A DNA stretch of 64,000 nt from contig JAIESQ010000062.1 in NCBI GenBank assembly GCA_019745975.1, forward strand, positions 1 to 64,000, read 5' to 3'. Below, piece by piece: positions 62,380-64,000 of the stretch. Source of the DNA: Pirellulales bacterium. Its GTDB lineage: Bacteria > Planctomycetota > Planctomycetia > Pirellulales > JAEUIK01. Position numbers and translations under genes: made by a program. Each line of letters opens with the position of its first letter. Positions within the stretch are counted from its first letter, which is position 1. The notes under the pieces are model-generated. The model made no database searches. It saw only the letters and a list, made by a program, of their open reading frames with translations, and had not been told where the DNA came from.

Positions 62380-63606
62380 TCACTGCAGCGCTTTGGCGTT
62401 CGCTTGAATCTTGCGGATCGCGGCGGCGACTTCGTGCATATCCTGTTCGTCGCCCAACAGCGCGTATTGTGGTAGCCAGTAGCATTGCCAGGCGGCGCGC
62501 TCGGTAACCGGATACGCGCGTTTCAAGAAGGCGTGTTCCTCGGCCGCGTGATCGGCGGCCAGCCGCTGGCGGTACGAACCGTTCTTGAACAGGTCGAGCG
62601 CGTGGATCGGCGGGTAGGCCGCCTGGTTGGGAATGCCCTCGGCGTTCATCGCTTCGATAAAGCGTTTGGTTGGCACGCCGGCGAACTCGGCCGCGTCGTA
62701 GTAGAAAATGTAGGCGTAATGTCCGTTGCGGGTGCAGCGCTCGTCGAGCCGCTGCGGGGTGATGCCGGGGATGTCGGCCAACAGCTTGTCGAGCAGTCGG
62801 GCGTTGGCGTGTCGGCGGGCCGTTTGTTCGTCGAGCCGCGAGAGCTGCACCCGTAGCACGGCCCCTTGCCATTCGCTGAGGCGGTAGTTCGACCCGTAGG
62901 CGAAGTGGCTATAAAACCACTCGCCCGGGAGCCGGCCGCAATCGTGAGCGCTGCGAGCCCGGCGTTCGAAGTCGTCGTCGTTGGTGATGATCATGCCCCC
63001 TTCGCCGGCGGTCATCAGCTTGCTCTGCTGAAAGCTGAAGGTGCCGGCGATGCCGAAGTTGCCTACGCCGCGGCCGCGCCACTGGCTGGCGTGGGCGTGG
63101 GCACAGTCTTCGATCAGGTGGAGCTTGTGCCGGCGGGCGATCTCGACGAGCCGATCCAAGTCGGCCGGATGCCCTCCCATGTGGACCGCCGCGATGGCCT
63201 TGGTGCGCGGGCCGATCGCCTGTTCGACCAATGCCGGGTCGATGCACTGGGTGGCGAGGTCGATATCAACCGTCACGGGCAAGGCCCCGGCAAAGAGCGC
63301 GGCGCTGGCCGTGGCGACAAAGGTACTGTCGGGGACGATCACCTCGTCGCCGTGGCCGATGCCCAGGGCGGCCATGACGACTTCCAGGGCGTGGGTGCCG
63401 TTGGTGATGGCGATGCCATGCCTGGCGCCATGGAATTTAGCGAACTCTTGCTCGAAGGCGAGTGTCTGGGTTCCTGGAGTGCGCCACCAGACGTTGCTTT
63501 CGAGCACGTCGAGCAGGGCCTGGCGCTCGCGCTCATCGTGTTGCGGCCAGGCGGGGAACGGCTTCGTTTTTGTCTTGGGACCGCCTAGAAGTGCTAACGC
63601 AGACAT
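62380..63606 (-). CDS. DegT/DnrJ/EryC1/StrS-type sugar aminotransferase
   Basis: A 408-residue PLP enzyme of the sugar aminotransferase/dehydratase family. Lys196 in FSFQQSKLMTAGEGG is the Schiff-base residue. GIAITNGTHALEVVMAALGI and IEDCAHAHASQWRGRGVG are cofactor-site segments. These enzymes aminate keto-sugars of nucleotide sugars. The ATG at 63606 is chosen over 63657, which adds 17 residues without homology. It may supply amino-sugar precursors to the polysaccharide locus, or be unrelated. Confidence 0.9.
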   Translation of the reverse strand: MSALALLGGPKTKTKPFPAWPQHDERERQALLDVLESNVWWRTPGTQTLAFEQEFAKFHGARHGIAITNGTHALEVVMAALGIGHGDEVIVPDSTFVATASAALFAGALPVTVDIDLATQCIDPALVEQAIGPRTKAIAAVHMGGHPADLDRLVEIARRHKLHLIEDCAHAHASQWRGRGVGNFGIAGTFSFQQSKLMTAGEGGMIITNDDDFERRARSAHDCGRLPGEWFYSHFAYGSNYRLSEWQGAVLRVQLSRLDEQTARRHANARLLDKLLADIPGITPQRLDERCTRNGHYAYIFYYDAAEFAGVPTKRFIEAMNAEGIPNQAAYPPIHALDLFKNGSYRQRLAADHAAEEHAFLKRAYPVTERAAWQCYWLPQYALLGDEQDMHEVAAAIRKIQANAKALQ

Positions 63607-63677
63607 GGGGATATCGCTTGCGGGTCGAGTCTCGTACTGATCTGAAACCGATTGCATGGGTCCGACGACGCATCGCT

Positions 63678-63730
63678 CGTGGCACGGCCATCCTGGCCGT
63701 GAAATACATGAGCTGGAAGCTCATGCCACG
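63678..63730. repeat. palindromic repeat with outer stem and two hairpins
   Basis: The outer arms cgtggca (63678-63684) and tgccacg (63724-63730) enclose the hairpins cacggcca/tggccgtg (63683-63701) and catgagct/agctcatg (63707-63725). The outer stem shares a few bases with both hairpins, so these are competing folds. The element lies between the divergent DegT-type and hflX genes. Many planctomycete genomes contain similar repeats. Confidence 0.7.
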
Positions 63731-63933
63731 GCGCATCCGGCACGCGGAGTTTAGCAGAACCGGGCGCGCGGTTTCAGGGGCCTGACAACCGGCAAACGCG
63801 GCCAAAACTTGCTTTCCCGCTTGGGGCGGGAAGCTAAAATGATACTGCCCAGCGCGGCGGACCCGGCGTGCGGCCCGAACGGTTGCCATCGCCAGGCGCC
63901 GTGCTGAATCAACCTGGGAGGACGCTCAAACAC

Positions 63934-64000
63934 GTGACAGAACTCAAACGCACCGAGGGCGTGGCTCGTGAGAACGCCATCCTCGTCGGAGTGGTGCTCC
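63934..64000 (+). CDS. hflX: start of GTPase HflX (partial)
   Basis: A GTG at 63934 after GGGAGGA (spacer about 12 nt) begins VTELKRTEGVARENAILVGV, then VL at the window edge. This N-terminus, with ELKRTE and AILVGV, matches HflX, a ribosome-associated GTPase that splits stalled ribosomes. Only the first 22 codons are in the window, so the call rests on the N-terminal match alone. Confidence 0.7.
   Translation, partial: MTELKRTEGVARENAILVGVVL

Overview
This window looks like chromosome from a high-GC planctomycete, probably a member of the Pirellulales-like group. This is an inference from gene content; no rRNA is present to confirm it. The signs are a secreted PVC-type propeller/HEAT/cytochrome c protein with a CxxCH haem site, an arginine/glycine-rich low-complexity protein, a YeeN-type YebC protein, very long TPR proteins, and many palindromic intergenic repeats. 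Genes sit on both strands. I found no tRNA, rRNA, CRISPR array, transposase or phage genes.

Layout. 1-10.2 kb: housekeeping and mixed genes (purF, a PVC dehydrogenase-like cytochrome, a FabZ-type dehydratase, a rhomboid protease, trmB, a secreted esterase followed by an NTF2-like protein). 10.2-10.8 kb: repeats. 10.9-13.5 kb: a sugar-type ABC transporter ATPase and permease. 13.5-20.8 kb: an RG-rich protein, an arginine dihydrolase/ornithine cyclodeaminase pair, coaD, a PLP enzyme, a small membrane protein and a membrane TPR protein. 21.5-52.2 kb: a nearly continuous plus-strand exosortase-linked polysaccharide locus of about 23 genes. 52.5-55.3 kb: a secreted protein and a YfhO-like membrane protein. 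55.3-55.5 kb: an inverted copy of the 10.5-kb repeat. 55.7-64 kb: a secreted protein, an NHL propeller, a YebC/YeeN regulator, a 5'-damaged SRPBCC gene, an acyltransferase, a DegT-family aminotransferase and the start of hflX.

How the genes work together. The central locus resembles the exosortase A (EpsH) type exopolysaccharide systems. It has a membrane exosortase with Cys/Arg/His active-site residues, EpsI, a chain-length/tyrosine-kinase protein, a very large TPR protein, an initiating sugar-phosphate transferase, a polysaccharide deacetylase, an O-antigen-ligase-like protein, eight glycosyltransferases or GT-C proteins, a sulfotransferase, a hexapeptide acyltransferase, an asparagine-synthase-like protein and a FemAB protein. 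Many genes overlap by 4 bp (GTGA/ATGA), so much of the locus is probably one translationally coupled operon. I saw no Wza-type exporter, Wzx flippase, PEP-CTERM substrate or PrsK/PrsR regulator here; they may lie elsewhere.

Most notable points: (1) separate neighbouring genes for the two halves of the cyanobacterial ArgZ/AgrE enzyme; (2) an HAD phosphatase-UbiA prenyltransferase-GT-C module resembling decaprenyl-phosphate-pentose chemistry, inside an exosortase locus; (3) two asparagine-synthase relatives that have both lost the Cys2 nucleophile, one of them reduced to a 72-codon remnant; (4) inverted copies of a 100-bp-period repeat bracketing about 45 kb; (5) several unrelated intergenic repeats that can all fold as cruciforms or as an outer stem around hairpins; (6) a 19-nt exact match to the M13/lacZ universal primer site in an intergenic region.
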